Assembly (NCBI RefSeq): GCF_013449375.1
Contig: NZ_JACDRR010000016.1
Location: forward strand, 62,001-126,000
Reading direction: 5' to 3'
Source: Pectobacterium sp. CFBP8739
GTDB taxonomy: Bacteria; Pseudomonadota; Gammaproteobacteria; Enterobacterales; Enterobacteriaceae
Length of the DNA: 64,000 nt
The position numbers and the translations under genes were made by a program. This document shows positions 1-9,020 of the stretch, piece after piece; within the stretch, counting starts at the first letter, position 1, and every line of letters starts with the position of its first letter. The notes beneath the pieces were generated by a model. It made no database searches and was not told the origin of the DNA. It saw only the letters and a list, made by a program, of their open reading frames with translations.

Positions 1-837
1 GATCATCAGATCGACGGTCGGCCATGCTTCGCTGTCGTCTGGCAAGGAAACGGGGTGGCGGTTCAGTGGCCAGATTGTCTGGAAATAACCCAGCACCAAC
101 ACGACCCAAGCATAGGTTTCCGCTGCCAACAGTAACATGCCGCAGACCAAGCTGAGCGGGTCGTCCCAGTTCAGTGTTTCGGTGTAGCGCCACCATAAGT
201 AACGGCAGGAGACAGTGAAAGAAAGGGCAATCATCATGAGCGTCGGCATACGTCCCGGCATGTTACGCACGAGCATGGCGATGCCCCACAGCAGCGTCAT
301 GAAGATAAACTGTGATAGCAAATCAAATGGCTGCGTGATGCATAGTAGCGCCAACGCCGCGCACAGCAGGCTCAGTATCACTGTCACCAGCGTTTGTATG
401 TCGCTGGTTTTGGCAGAACCTGACTTCCCGTCTTCGTGCTCGTCAGTATGGGTGTCGTTAATGCGCTCAAACAGCTCGTACAGCGCGTTCATGTAACGCT
501 GCTGCCAGCGCGATAACGCAGGGAAGAACGTGCGGCGCGGTGTCGGCAACGCGCCGTTCTTAATGGTCAGCAGCCAAAGACCCTGCGTCAGGTAGCGAAG
601 TATATCGCCCGGACGTGGGCGTTGAGGTGAAATATGTGGGAACCAGTCGGTTCGTTGTGTGCGAATCTGTTGCCAGCCCTCGGACTCCAACCGCAGGACG
701 ATCCAGCCGAGTATCGCAAACAACGTGGCGAGAAAGGCGGAAAAGGCCGAAGCGCCCTGCTGACGATAGCCGTAGTAGCGCTGTTGTATCGCTTGTTTGG
801 CGGGAGGGACGAGAAAGAGGCGCAGAATCCCGCTCAT
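1..837 (-). CDS. bcsA: Cellulose synthase catalytic subunit BcsA, N-terminal part (runs off left edge)
   Basis: This is the first 279 codons of the inner-membrane glycosyltransferase that polymerises UDP-glucose into cellulose and exports it under c-di-GMP control. The visible part starts MSGILRLFLVPPAKQ, has a first membrane helix near residues 30-50, a charged linker, and then two or three more helices ending just before the catalytic domain (the last residues read are WPTVDLMI). The D,D,D,QxxRW and PilZ regions lie outside the window. The ATG overlaps the bcsQ stop in an ATGA, so the two are translationally coupled. It belongs to the bcsRQA(BZC) half of a divergent type II cellulose locus. 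Confidence 0.93.
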   Translation of the reverse strand, partial: MSGILRLFLVPPAKQAIQQRYYGYRQQGASAFSAFLATLFAILGWIVLRLESEGWQQIRTQRTDWFPHISPQRPRPGDILRYLTQGLWLLTIKNGALPTPRRTFFPALSRWQQRYMNALYELFERINDTHTDEHEDGKSGSAKTSDIQTLVTVILSLLCAALALLCITQPFDLLSQFIFMTLLWGIAMLVRNMPGRMPTLMMIALSFTVSCRYLWWRYTETLNWDDPLSLVCGMLLLAAETYAWVVLVLGYFQTIWPLNRHPVSLPDDSEAWPTVDLMI

Positions 838-1571
838 ACGCCGCTTTCCTTAACGTGAATCAGGCACCAATTTGCCAACGTCATGATTTCTTCTGCTGCT
901 ACGCTGCCCGAGCGACATTCACCCAAAGGTTGCTTCAGCATGAGTGATTCGGCCAACGCTTCGTCACGGTGTATCACCAGGGGCAACAGGTGTGACAGAG
1001 TGTGGAGCCAGAGCTGGTGTAAATCCTGTTGGGACGTGCTAAGAGGAGAAAATTGGTTCACCAAGAAATGACACTGACGCGACAATATCTGCTGGTGTAT
1101 GCGTGAATGGCAATTGGCATCCGCTACCAGTACCTGAAAAACGGTATTCGCGGTGGCTAATGCTTGTCGCGTGAGCGGGCTGTTGTCCGCTGGCACATCA
1201 AGCAGTATCCAGCGGTGGCGGCCTGATGCGCTAATCTGTGCCAGATTTTTTTGCCAAGTAGCGGGGTGCTGGTGGTAATGCTGTTGGAGTGTGGCGACGT
1301 CTTGTGCGTTTAAACGACCAAACGGCAGAAAATCTAACCTGGGCAGATACTGCATCGCTCCCGTGTGCCATGGCATGCCGTCGGCTTCCGCCCGTGCCCA
1401 GCCTCGACGTTGTTCAAACGGCATAGCGAAGTGAATACGCAGCAAGTTGTCCGGTGAGAAATCAATCACCAGCGCGGATTCGCCCAACTGTTGTAAGGCC
1501 CACCCCAGTGCGGCGGCTATCGAGGTTGTGCCCACGCCGCCGCGGATTCCCTGCAAGGCAATCACGGGCAT
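834..1571 (-). CDS. bcsQ: BcsQ (YhjQ), MinD/ParA-like ATPase of cellulose secretion
   Basis: The 245-residue protein is a P-loop ATPase of the MinD/ParA class. In E. coli this family helps place and assemble the cellulose machine at the pole. The deviant Walker A is visible at residues 9-17 (RGGVGTTSI), and the second ATPase motif WILLDVPAD lies near residue 120. No membrane segment is seen. It begins two bases after the bcsR stop and ends in an ATGA overlap with bcsA, so bcsR-bcsQ-bcsA read as one operon. Identification rests on the ATPase signature plus position; confidence is high. Confidence 0.93.
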   Translation of the reverse strand: MPVIALQGIRGGVGTTSIAAALGWALQQLGESALVIDFSPDNLLRIHFAMPFEQRRGWARAEADGMPWHTGAMQYLPRLDFLPFGRLNAQDVATLQQHYHQHPATWQKNLAQISASGRHRWILLDVPADNSPLTRQALATANTVFQVLVADANCHSRIHQQILSRQCHFLVNQFSPLSTSQQDLHQLWLHTLSHLLPLVIHRDEALAESLMLKQPLGECRSGSVAAEEIMTLANWCLIHVKESGV

Positions 1572-1573
1572 CG

Positions 1574-1783
1574 TTAGTCATTCCCTGTCGGTTCTTTTAA
1601 TTCATCCAGCAGTGGCCAGCGAGCCATCATTTGACTCAGACGCGCCTGACGGGCGATATCGATATAGTTAATATCAGGTAACGAAAAGACCTGACTGAGA
1701 ACCCGTAGATCGTCATCGGCTTTGGCATTGTCGGTTAAATTGGTGCGTGCGTTGGTATTTATACGAGTCGGTTCGTTATTCAT
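1574..1783 (-). CDS. bcsR: BcsR, small cellulose biosynthesis protein
   Basis: This 69-residue cytoplasmic protein heads the bcsRQA operon. The start chosen is the ATG at 1783, which gives MNNEPTRINTNAR and has AGAGG six bases upstream. A longer frame back to 1837 lacks a comparable ribosome site. The C-terminal half (LSQVFSLPDINYIDIARQAR and onward) matches the conserved part of the BcsR/YhjR family as I remember it. BcsR is known to pair with BcsQ and help recruit the c-di-GMP sensor BcsE to the synthase. The intergenic region to the divergent bcsE holds no other gene. Confidence 0.85.
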   Translation of the reverse strand: MNNEPTRINTNARTNLTDNAKADDDLRVLSQVFSLPDINYIDIARQARLSQMMARWPLLDELKEPTGND

Positions 1784-2119
1784 TCCATGCCTCTGAAATA
1801 AGCTGTCCATTCCCTTTAAGACGACAAAGGGAAACATCCGAATGGCAGATGTGGTAGTTCGCTTACCGCCCTACAACAGACAGTCTGGCTGGTGAATGTT
1901 GATGCCTCTGCTGTCTTTTATCATGTAGTCAGGTCTACCGATTAACTATAGCAGTGAACTCTTGATTACAATATGAATAGAAAAATAGTGACAGCTTACT
2001 TATCAATGGATAGGGATAATTCATCGCGTACAGTGGTGATCCCGCAAGGGGCTGCTAGAGTTTATTTTGACTGTATATTTAAGGTGGAATGCCGCCACTA
2101 ACGGAAAAGAAATCAGTCT

Positions 2120-3697
2120 ATGAAACAGAACTTTTCATTAGGTATTCGTGACCTTTGGGATGAACTGGTTACGCTCCAACTGGCTGGCTTTTATTGGGTG
2201 AATATCGATCGACAGGTTGATGCCGCATTATTTTGCCAGCCAATTATACATGGTCAGAATAACGACGCGAAAGTGACGTTAATAGGCTGTGGAGAGCGGT
2301 CTGATGCGTTGTTTACGAATGAGATAAATATTACCGAAACAAAACAATTATCTTGCTATATATTGCCTGAAAATAAAGCTGCATTATTGAATTTAACCGA
2401 TGATTTAATGCGCGTATTACGCCCCAAACAGCGTCTTCTAGTGCTCTATGCACCGGCTAGCCTGTGGCGGGATGTGTCGCTGGAAAGGCTGCAACGTTGG
2501 GTGGATGACACGGCGGCATGGCTACATCAGCGCCAGTGTACGTTGGTGGTGATCGGCCATAGCAGCGGCGTCACCCGCCTGAGGAATATGCTGATTTCTC
2601 AACATCGTGGGCTCTATGGTTTAGCCAGCCTGCAATGGCAACAAGATCGTGCTCAATATGTGGTGTCATGGTGGGCAACGGAAAGGGGAATGCGGGCGAA
2701 CAAAGTACAGATGCTGCAATCGGGCGATGACGGATGGCACATGTTGAAGGATGCGGAGCCTGTTCTCACACCGTCTCTGGATGACGATGGATTGTTCCTG
2801 ATGGAAAAGAGTGTGATGGAAGGGGCTCCTGCGCTGTCAGAACATTGGCAACTGTTCGATGATAACGCCATCTTGGTGCAAACTGGCATGTTGACGAATT
2901 CAGCCACCCTCGTTTTTGCGCTCAGCCAAACCAGTCAGGTGGATACGCTCGTCAAACAGGTTCATAGCCTGCGACGGCAACGCGGTGAATGGCTGAAAAT
3001 TGTGGTGCGCGAAATGAAGCCTTGCTTGCGTGCCAGTGATGAGCGCCTGCTGTTGGCATGTGGCGCCAATAGTATTGTTTCCCATTCCGAGACACTATCC
3101 CGTTTTCTGTCGCGGATCGAAAACGTACAAGGACAGCGCTTTACCCAACATGTTCCTGTCGATGTCGACGTCTTACTGACCAGCATGCGGCCGCTACAGG
3201 TTAAAGGCTATCAGCCTCCCGATGTCTTTCGACACTCTGTGCGGATGTTGGTTGAGAACACGTTTATGCCGGAAGGCAGTAAAGGTGTATTGGTCGCATT
3301 GCGCCCCGTGCCGGGCGTTCGGGCAGCGCAAGCGTTGACACTGTGCACGCTGCGGCGCTTTGGCGATGTCATCACGATCGCGCAGGGTCGCCTATTTCTA
3401 TTCCTGTCCAATTGCCGTCTCAATGAGCTGGACACTGTGCTTAAATCCATTTTTCGTCTACCAGTCGATGAGGCGTTCAGCAATCGGATTGTCTGGTCAC
3501 AAGACCTACAAATTTTGGCAGAAGTTAACGCGCTAACGCAGGACGACACGCTGGGTCAGGAACAGCACGTTAACGATTATGTTCAACTTCAGCAGGCTGA
3601 ATCTAGACCACACAGCCAAACACCACGGCGTGAACCGATTGCGATTGATCTACTGAAGTCTGATCTACCACCCCACGCATCAGGAATATCGCCATGA
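2120..3697 (+). CDS. bcsE: BcsE, c-di-GMP-binding cellulose regulator
   Basis: The 525-residue soluble protein opens the bcsEFG operon, divergent from bcsRQA. BcsE proteins bind c-di-GMP through a degenerate GGDEF-like I-site and boost cellulose output at the membrane complex. The sequence shows a degenerate P-loop/receiver-like N-terminal half (the VLYAPASLWRDVSLERLQRWV region near residue 110) and a C-terminal half with the RxGD-type segment LRRFGDVITI near residue 408. Its stop overlaps bcsF in an ATGA. The last 35 residues are low-complexity. Assigned from length, context and partial recall of the family. Confidence 0.9.
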   Translation: MKQNFSLGIRDLWDELVTLQLAGFYWVNIDRQVDAALFCQPIIHGQNNDAKVTLIGCGERSDALFTNEINITETKQLSCYILPENKAALLNLTDDLMRVLRPKQRLLVLYAPASLWRDVSLERLQRWVDDTAAWLHQRQCTLVVIGHSSGVTRLRNMLISQHRGLYGLASLQWQQDRAQYVVSWWATERGMRANKVQMLQSGDDGWHMLKDAEPVLTPSLDDDGLFLMEKSVMEGAPALSEHWQLFDDNAILVQTGMLTNSATLVFALSQTSQVDTLVKQVHSLRRQRGEWLKIVVREMKPCLRASDERLLLACGANSIVSHSETLSRFLSRIENVQGQRFTQHVPVDVDVLLTSMRPLQVKGYQPPDVFRHSVRMLVENTFMPEGSKGVLVALRPVPGVRAAQALTLCTLRRFGDVITIAQGRLFLFLSNCRLNELDTVLKSIFRLPVDEAFSNRIVWSQDLQILAEVNALTQDDTLGQEQHVNDYVQLQQAESRPHSQTPRREPIAIDLLKSDLPPHASGISP

Positions 3698-3912
3698 ACC
3701 TGATGGATATGACTCAACTGGTGTTATTGAGCGCGGTCGTCTTCTTTACGCTTGGCTATTTAGCGCACCGAGTGATCCCTCACTGGCTTCAGCATTGGAA
3801 AAACAGATTACTGCCGCCGCGCTACCTCAAGCCTGTGAGCGTCTGGATGCGTAGCGCTTCTTCAAAAAAGACAGTCTCCACCACGCAGACTTCAGCAGAG
3901 ACGAAAAAATAG
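3694..3912 (+). CDS. bcsF: BcsF, small membrane protein of the cellulose complex
   Basis: The 72-residue protein has a single N-terminal membrane helix (about residues 7-25, LVLLSAVVFFTLGYLAHRVI) followed by a basic cytoplasmic tail. That layout fits BcsF, which anchors BcsE to the inner membrane and works with BcsG. The gene overlaps the bcsE stop by four bases and ends one base before bcsG, so the three are cotranslated. Its small size makes similarity alone weak; the identification leans on synteny with the E. coli bcsEFG order. Confidence 0.85.
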   Translation: MNLMDMTQLVLLSAVVFFTLGYLAHRVIPHWLQHWKNRLLPPRYLKPVSVWMRSASSKKTVSTTQTSAETKK

Positions 3913-3913
3913 G

Positions 3914-5569
3914 ATGGATGAAAAAAACCGCACTCAGCAAAATCACACACAACAACAGCAGGATATATGGCGTTACTGGCGTGGACTTGGCGCCTGGAAT
4001 TTGTATTTTTTGCTGAAATTTGCCCTGTTATGGTTTGGCTACCTGAATTTTCACCCGCTGCTTAATCTGGTCTTTTTAACGTTTCTGCTATTCCCTATCC
4101 CCAGTGTCACGCTGCACCGCTGGCGGCATATACTTGCTGTCCCGTTCGGTATCGCACTGCTTTACCACGATACGTGGCTGCCGAGCATCAACAGCATTCT
4201 CAGCCAAGGGACACAGGTAACGAGCTTTAGCGCGGCCTACTTGCTGGAGCTGTCAAATCGCTTTATTAACTGGCAAATGATCGGTGCGGCGGTGGTCATT
4301 AGCGTGGCTTACCTGTTTTTCGCGCAGTGGATTCGTATTACGGTGTTTACCGCGGCGGCGCTGGCGTGGTTAAACATCGTCAATCTGGCGGGGCCTGCTG
4401 TGTCGCTGATGCCCGTGGCATCGACGACATCCGTTTCCTCGGCGTCTCCAGTGGGAGGAGACGCCGCGTTGCCCGAAGCGACATTACCGCCAACGAACGC
4501 CAACCTAACGGCTCATTTGAACCAGTTTTATGCGCGAGAAAAAGCGCGAACCACGGTATTCCCGGCCGCGTTGCCGCAGGATGCACAGCCTTTTGATCTC
4601 CTGATTATCAATATTTGTTCGCTGTCGTGGTCGGATCTAGAAGTCGCTCAGTTAGAAAACCATCCGTTGTGGAAGAAATTCGACATCCTATTCAATCAGT
4701 TTAATTCAGCCACGACTTATAGTGGGCCTGCGTCAATTCGTTTGCTGCGCGCAAGCTGTGGTCAACAGTCCCACACTGATTTGTATCAGCCGGTGAACCA
4801 GCAGTGCTACCTGTTCAGCAATTTGGTCAAGCTGGGTTTTGAAGAACAACTGATGCTTGATCACTCCGGCGTCTTTGGCGATTACTTGCGTGAGGTGCGT
4901 GAAGAGGGCGATATTCATATACCAATACTGTCGCAGGAGGGGATCAGCCATCAGATTACCTCGTTCGACGGTGGGCCGATTTATAACGACCTAGAGCTGC
5001 TAAATCGCTGGTTGAGTGAGCGGAATAAAGCGACGACGACGCGTAACGCAACTTTTTTTAACCTGATTCCGTTGCATGATGGCAACCGCTTTGTCGGTAC
5101 CAACCCGCCGGCGGACTATGCGCCACGCGCTAAGAGGTTGTTTGACCAATTAGATGCATTTTTTGATGCGCTGCAAAAATCCGGTCGCAAGGTGATGGTG
5201 ATTGTGGTGCCGGAACACGGCGCCGCGCTGGCGGGGGATAAAATGCAAATGCCTGGGCTGCGGGATATTCCCAGCCCGAGCATCACGCATATTCCCGTTG
5301 GGGTGAAACTGTTTGGCCAACAGACGCCGCATCAGGGCAATGCGCTGGAGATTGCGTCGCCGAGTAGCTATCAGGCTATTTCGGAACTGGTGGCGCGCAT
5401 GGTGGACGGAAAAGTGTTCACTGCGCCGTCTGTTGACTGGCAAGCGCTGACGAGCGCACTGCCGCAAACGGAAGCGGTCTCGGAAAATGAGAGCGCTATC
5501 GTGATGCAATATCAGGGAAAACCCTACATTCGTCTGAACGGCGGAGACTGGGTGCCGTACCCGCAATAA
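3914..5569 (+). CDS. bcsG: BcsG, cellulose phosphoethanolamine transferase
   Basis: The 551-residue inner-membrane enzyme transfers phosphoethanolamine from phosphatidylethanolamine to nascent cellulose in the periplasm. Residues 20-165 hold about five hydrophobic helices. After a Ser/Thr/Pro-rich linker (165-205) comes the zinc-dependent alkaline-phosphatase-fold domain. The likely nucleophile lies in TYSGPASIRLLRASCG near residue 270, and VPEHGAAL near residue 435 fits a metal site. Presence of bcsG predicts pEtN-modified cellulose. It is the last gene of bcsEFG, and a hairpin followed by T residues lies 18 bases downstream. Confidence 0.93.
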   Translation: MDEKNRTQQNHTQQQQDIWRYWRGLGAWNLYFLLKFALLWFGYLNFHPLLNLVFLTFLLFPIPSVTLHRWRHILAVPFGIALLYHDTWLPSINSILSQGTQVTSFSAAYLLELSNRFINWQMIGAAVVISVAYLFFAQWIRITVFTAAALAWLNIVNLAGPAVSLMPVASTTSVSSASPVGGDAALPEATLPPTNANLTAHLNQFYAREKARTTVFPAALPQDAQPFDLLIINICSLSWSDLEVAQLENHPLWKKFDILFNQFNSATTYSGPASIRLLRASCGQQSHTDLYQPVNQQCYLFSNLVKLGFEEQLMLDHSGVFGDYLREVREEGDIHIPILSQEGISHQITSFDGGPIYNDLELLNRWLSERNKATTTRNATFFNLIPLHDGNRFVGTNPPADYAPRAKRLFDQLDAFFDALQKSGRKVMVIVVPEHGAALAGDKMQMPGLRDIPSPSITHIPVGVKLFGQQTPHQGNALEIASPSSYQAISELVARMVDGKVFTAPSVDWQALTSALPQTEAVSENESAIVMQYQGKPYIRLNGGDWVPYPQ

Positions 5570-5586
5570 CCTCATCTTGTGACGCG

Positions 5587-5618
5587 ATCGGGCAGGTGAA
5601 ACGCTTGCCTGATTTTTC
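5587..5618 (+). terminator. Terminator after bcsEFG
   Basis: ATCGGGCA at 5587-5594 pairs with TGCCTGAT at 5606-5613 (8 bp with one G-U pair), followed by TTTTCTT. It lies just after the bcsG stop and before the next promoter region. Confidence 0.7.
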
Positions 5619-5840
5619 TTCCGGCTGTGCTCGCCACCTTCTGTTTGTTACCGAATAGCGATACTGGCTTATGCAGGGGATATACCCTATCCTGAGGCCG
5701 CGTTACCGCGTTTGCCGTGGGGAGCCTAGGATTAAGATGAAATCCCCCAAATATCCGCAGAAAACAGCGTTAAGGCGGCGATGAGCTGCCTTATACTACG
5801 CATCTATTCAGGTCTGCATAAAGGTTGACGGAGAAAGCGC

Positions 5841-7028
5841 TTGCGGCTCAGACGTTCATTAACGATTAAACAGATGACAGCCGTGTCTGCCGTGGCACTG
5901 GTGACGATCAGCCTGTTTATCGTCATACAGCTCTTTCACTTCGTTCATCAGCGCCGTGAAGACTATGCCAGACAGTTGGAGAGCATCGCCTATTCCGTGC
6001 GTCAACCGCTGACGGATGCGGTGCTGCAAGGTGAAGTACAGCGGGCGGGCAATATTCTGGACAGTCTATTACCCGTTGCTTTTCTGAGTCGGGCAGATGT
6101 GCTGCTGCCGGATGATTTTCAGACGCTGCACGCAAATTTCCCGAAAGAACGTCCGGTGCCAGACTGGATCGCGCGGGTATTCAGGCTGCCGATCCGTATT
6201 TCTATTCCGCTCTATTCCCCACCGCAGACGCAGTATTCGGCGCCGCTGGCACATCTGGTCTTACAGGCGGATTCCTACCGGATGTATCAGTTTATCGTCA
6301 GCACCTTTTCAACCATGCTGGCGACGTATCTGTTGCTGGCGTTGATTATGTCGATTGCCATTACCTGGTGCATGAACCGCCTGCTGATACACCCGCTGCG
6401 TGGGATTATTATCGAGTTACAGAATATCCCACCGGACGCCATGCTCCACCGTCCGCTAACGTTACCGCCCTGGCATCAGGATGATGAGCTGGGTGCGCTG
6501 GTGCGCAGCTACAACCGTAATCAACAACTGCTGGAGCAGTCTCTCGCTGCCGGAACGGAAGGGGGGGCGTTGCCGGATAAAGCGCATTTTATGCGACGCT
6601 TAGAACAGCGTCTGGCCGATGCTACCCCGTTCAGTCTGCTGGTTTTTGGGCTTGATGCCTCAGCCGCGAAGCAGGACGATATGACCACACTGGCTGCGCA
6701 GCTTAGCGCGGTGATTGAAGAACAACACGAGGAGGCGGGGGCCACCTATCTGGCACGTCTCGATTGTGATGAATTCGCCTTCATCGGGAAAACGCTGGAA
6801 TCTGCTGGGCAAGCACAGGATTGGGCACAACATGTCATGCTGGCGATTAACTTGCCTTTTTTACCTGTGGGCACCCAGCCTGAGCGGGCTGTCAGCGTGG
6901 GTATCCTCACTATTACCGATCCTCGACCAGAGGCGGCAGCGCTACTGTTGTCACAGGCGCGTTTTGCCATGCAACTGGCGCGACGCGATAAGAAACGCGG
7001 CATTCATTGCCTCAACGCGTCTTCCTGA
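5841..7028 (+). CDS. HmsP/YhjK-like signalling protein without EAL domain
   Basis: The 395-residue protein has a helix at about 15-32, a periplasmic segment to about 150, a second helix (about 155-180), a HAMP-like stretch (NRLLIHPLRGIIIELQ) and a degenerate GGDEF domain to the end. The active-site loop reads RLDCDEFAFI, so both glycines are lost and cyclase activity is unlikely. Between bcs and dctA, E. coli has yhjK (pdeK), whose longer product carries a C-terminal EAL phosphodiesterase domain; that part is absent here and nothing like it follows the stop. The start is TTG with GGAG eight bases upstream. It may be a truncated regulator or an EAL-less variant that still senses or scaffolds. 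Confidence 0.8.
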   Translation: MRLRRSLTIKQMTAVSAVALVTISLFIVIQLFHFVHQRREDYARQLESIAYSVRQPLTDAVLQGEVQRAGNILDSLLPVAFLSRADVLLPDDFQTLHANFPKERPVPDWIARVFRLPIRISIPLYSPPQTQYSAPLAHLVLQADSYRMYQFIVSTFSTMLATYLLLALIMSIAITWCMNRLLIHPLRGIIIELQNIPPDAMLHRPLTLPPWHQDDELGALVRSYNRNQQLLEQSLAAGTEGGALPDKAHFMRRLEQRLADATPFSLLVFGLDASAAKQDDMTTLAAQLSAVIEEQHEEAGATYLARLDCDEFAFIGKTLESAGQAQDWAQHVMLAINLPFLPVGTQPERAVSVGILTITDPRPEAAALLLSQARFAMQLARRDKKRGIHCLNASS

Positions 7029-7347
7029 ATATTCACAGGTAACGTAAATGTTACTTTTTGTCGGTGGCTTTCCTGAAACGCGTCTTCCCCGTACGACGGG
7101 GGATTGAGCGGTTTTTAAGAGGATTGTTCTGCTGGAAAAATGTGCATCTGTTACAAATAAATTGCATTGATGTTTCTTTATAATACTTGCTGACGTGATT
7201 CAGCTCTTGTTTTTAACCTGTTGTTCACAAACTAAACTTATAAAACATTCTCAGCTTGTTATTGCAATGTTACTTTCCGGCGCAATCACAGGCGGCATTT
7301 TCGTACCCTATTCCCCTCCTGTGTTTTCCCCACCATAGGACGTATGT
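7029..7347. other. Intergenic region upstream of dctA
   Basis: The 319 bases hold no gene. A short GC hairpin (CCCCGT, ACG, ACGGGG near 7090) follows the upstream gene but has only a distant T-run. The rest is AT-rich and must contain the dctA promoter; no clear CRP or DcuR site could be picked out by eye. Confidence 0.6.
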
Positions 7348-8640
7348 ATGAAAACATCAATTTTTAAAAGTCTTTATTTTCAAGTTCTTGCCGCCATTAC
7401 GATAGGGATACTGTTGGGGCATTTCTATCCCCAGCTTGGCGAGCAAATGAAGCCTCTGGGCGATGGGTTTGTTAAATTAATTAAAATGATTATTGCGCCG
7501 GTTATCTTCTGTACGGTCGTTACCGGTATCGCAGGAATGGAAAGCATGAAGTCGGTCGGTCGTACTGGTGCGGTCGCCCTGCTGTATTTTGAAATCGTGA
7601 GTACGATTGCGCTGATTATTGGCCTGGTCGTAGTTAACATCGTGCAACCTGGCGCGGGCATGAACATCGATCCAAGTACGCTTGATGCGTCTGCGGTGGC
7701 GGTTTATACCCAACAGGCTTCGCAACAGGGTCTGATTCCGTTCCTGATGGACGTGATCCCGGCGAGTGTGGTCGGCGCGTTTGCCAGCGGTAATATCTTG
7801 CAGGTTCTGCTGTTTGCTGTGATGTTCGGCTTTGCGCTGCACCGCTTAGGGGCAAAAGGCAAAGTGATTTTTGACGTGATCGACAGCTTCTCCAAGGTCA
7901 TTTTCGGCGTCATTAACATGATCATGAAACTGGCTCCGCTGGGTGCGTTCGGTGCAATGGCCTTCACTATCGGTAAATATGGTGTCGGTACGCTGGTGCA
8001 ACTGGGACAGCTGATCGCTTGCTTCTACATCACCTGTGTTCTGTTCATCTTCTTGGTGCTGGGCAGTATTGCCAAAGCGACGGGCTTCAGTATCTTCAAA
8101 TTCATTCGCTACATCCGTGAAGAACTGCTGATCGTTCTGGGTACGTCCTCTTCTGAATCCGTGCTGCCACGTATGCTGGAGAAGATGGAGAAGGTCGGTT
8201 GTAAAAAATCTGTCGTCGGTCTGGTGATTCCTACTGGCTACTCGTTCAACCTTGACGGTACCTCTATCTATTTGACGATGGCGGCGGTGTTTATCGCTCA
8301 AGCGACCAACAGCCACATGGATATCTGGCATCAGATTACCCTGCTGGTGGTACTGCTGCTGTCCTCTAAAGGTGCAGCGGGCGTGACGGGAAGTGGATTC
8401 ATCGTGCTGGCGGCAACGCTGTCTGCGGTGGGTCACCTGCCTGTTGCCGGTCTGGCGCTGATTCTGGGTATTGACCGTTTCATGTCAGAAGCCCGTGCGC
8501 TGACCAACCTGATTGGTAACGGCGTTGCGACTATCGTGGTAGCGAAATATTGCCGCGAGCTGGATGAGAAAAAACTGGATGCTGAGCTATCCGGTACCAA
8601 TAAAAACGATAATGCGGCCACGCCAACAGCGCAGTCGTAA
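7348..8640 (+). CDS. dctA: DctA, C4-dicarboxylate:H+/Na+ symporter
   Basis: The 430-residue inner-membrane carrier imports succinate, fumarate, malate and aspartate under aerobic conditions. It belongs to the DAACS (glutamate-type symporter) family. Visible marks are [18 protein letters not shown] near residue 45, the serine-rich re-entrant loop [13 protein letters not shown] near 265, and the substrate segment [12 protein letters not shown] near 300. The hydrophobic profile and length are those of the family. The start ATG has AGGA seven bases upstream. It is monocistronic, with its own terminator. C4 acids are plant-sap nutrients, so it fits a plant-associated lifestyle. Confidence 0.97.
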   Translation: MKTSIFKSLYFQVLAAITIGILLGHFYPQLGEQMKPLGDGFVKLIKMIIAPVIFCTVVTGIAGMESMKSVGRTGAVALLYFEIVSTIALIIGLVVVNIVQPGAGMNIDPSTLDASAVAVYTQQASQQGLIPFLMDVIPASVVGAFASGNILQVLLFAVMFGFALHRLGAKGKVIFDVIDSFSKVIFGVINMIMKLAPLGAFGAMAFTIGKYGVGTLVQLGQLIACFYITCVLFIFLVLGSIAKATGFSIFKFIRYIREELLIVLGTSSSESVLPRMLEKMEKVGCKKSVVGLVIPTGYSFNLDGTSIYLTMAAVFIAQATNSHMDIWHQITLLVVLLLSSKGAAGVTGSGFIVLAATLSAVGHLPVAGLALILGIDRFMSEARALTNLIGNGVATIVVAKYCRELDEKKLDAELSGTNKNDNAATPTAQS

Positions 8641-9020
8641 TTCCAGCATACTGTTATCATTCCGGCTGAGTTTTATCATTCCGGTATAGTTTGCTCAATC
8701 AGTTCCCTGCGGTGTTAACGCACCGTGGGGAATTTTTTGCCTGTCAACGAGCCAAAGCAAATCGCCTCTCCCTCCTTTTCTTACCCGCCATGAAACGTAA
8801 AAATATTGTTAAATATGACTATTTTTGTCTTTTTTGCAGATTATTTCGCCTCTTGGAGTGACATAGACAAAAGCGTGCTGTCTAAGGGAATGGTACACTT
8901 CGCGTCTTCAATTTTTTCCGTGATATATCCACGAGAGTGTGCGGTGGCAGACGCAAGGCCACTATAATGATCAACAATAACCACATTTATTATGTTGGAT
9001 AGCAATCAGTAGGGGTTCAC
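8641..9020. other. Intergenic region dctA-yhjJ
   Basis: The 380 bases contain the dctA terminator (listed separately) and then about 280 bases of non-coding sequence that should carry the yhjJ promoter. I see no further repeat or small gene. Confidence 0.6.
8703..8738 (+). terminator. dctA terminator
   Basis: A 12-bp stem, TTCCCTGCGGTG pairing with CACCGTGGGGAA (two G-U pairs) around a six-base loop, is followed by six T residues. It is a strong Rho-independent terminator. Confidence 0.85.

Noticed and set aside
7140-7230. CRP-like words (AAATGTGCATCTGTTACA and CGTGATTCAGCTCTTG) before dctA
   Set aside because: The half-sites have the wrong spacing or too few matches to call a CRP site.
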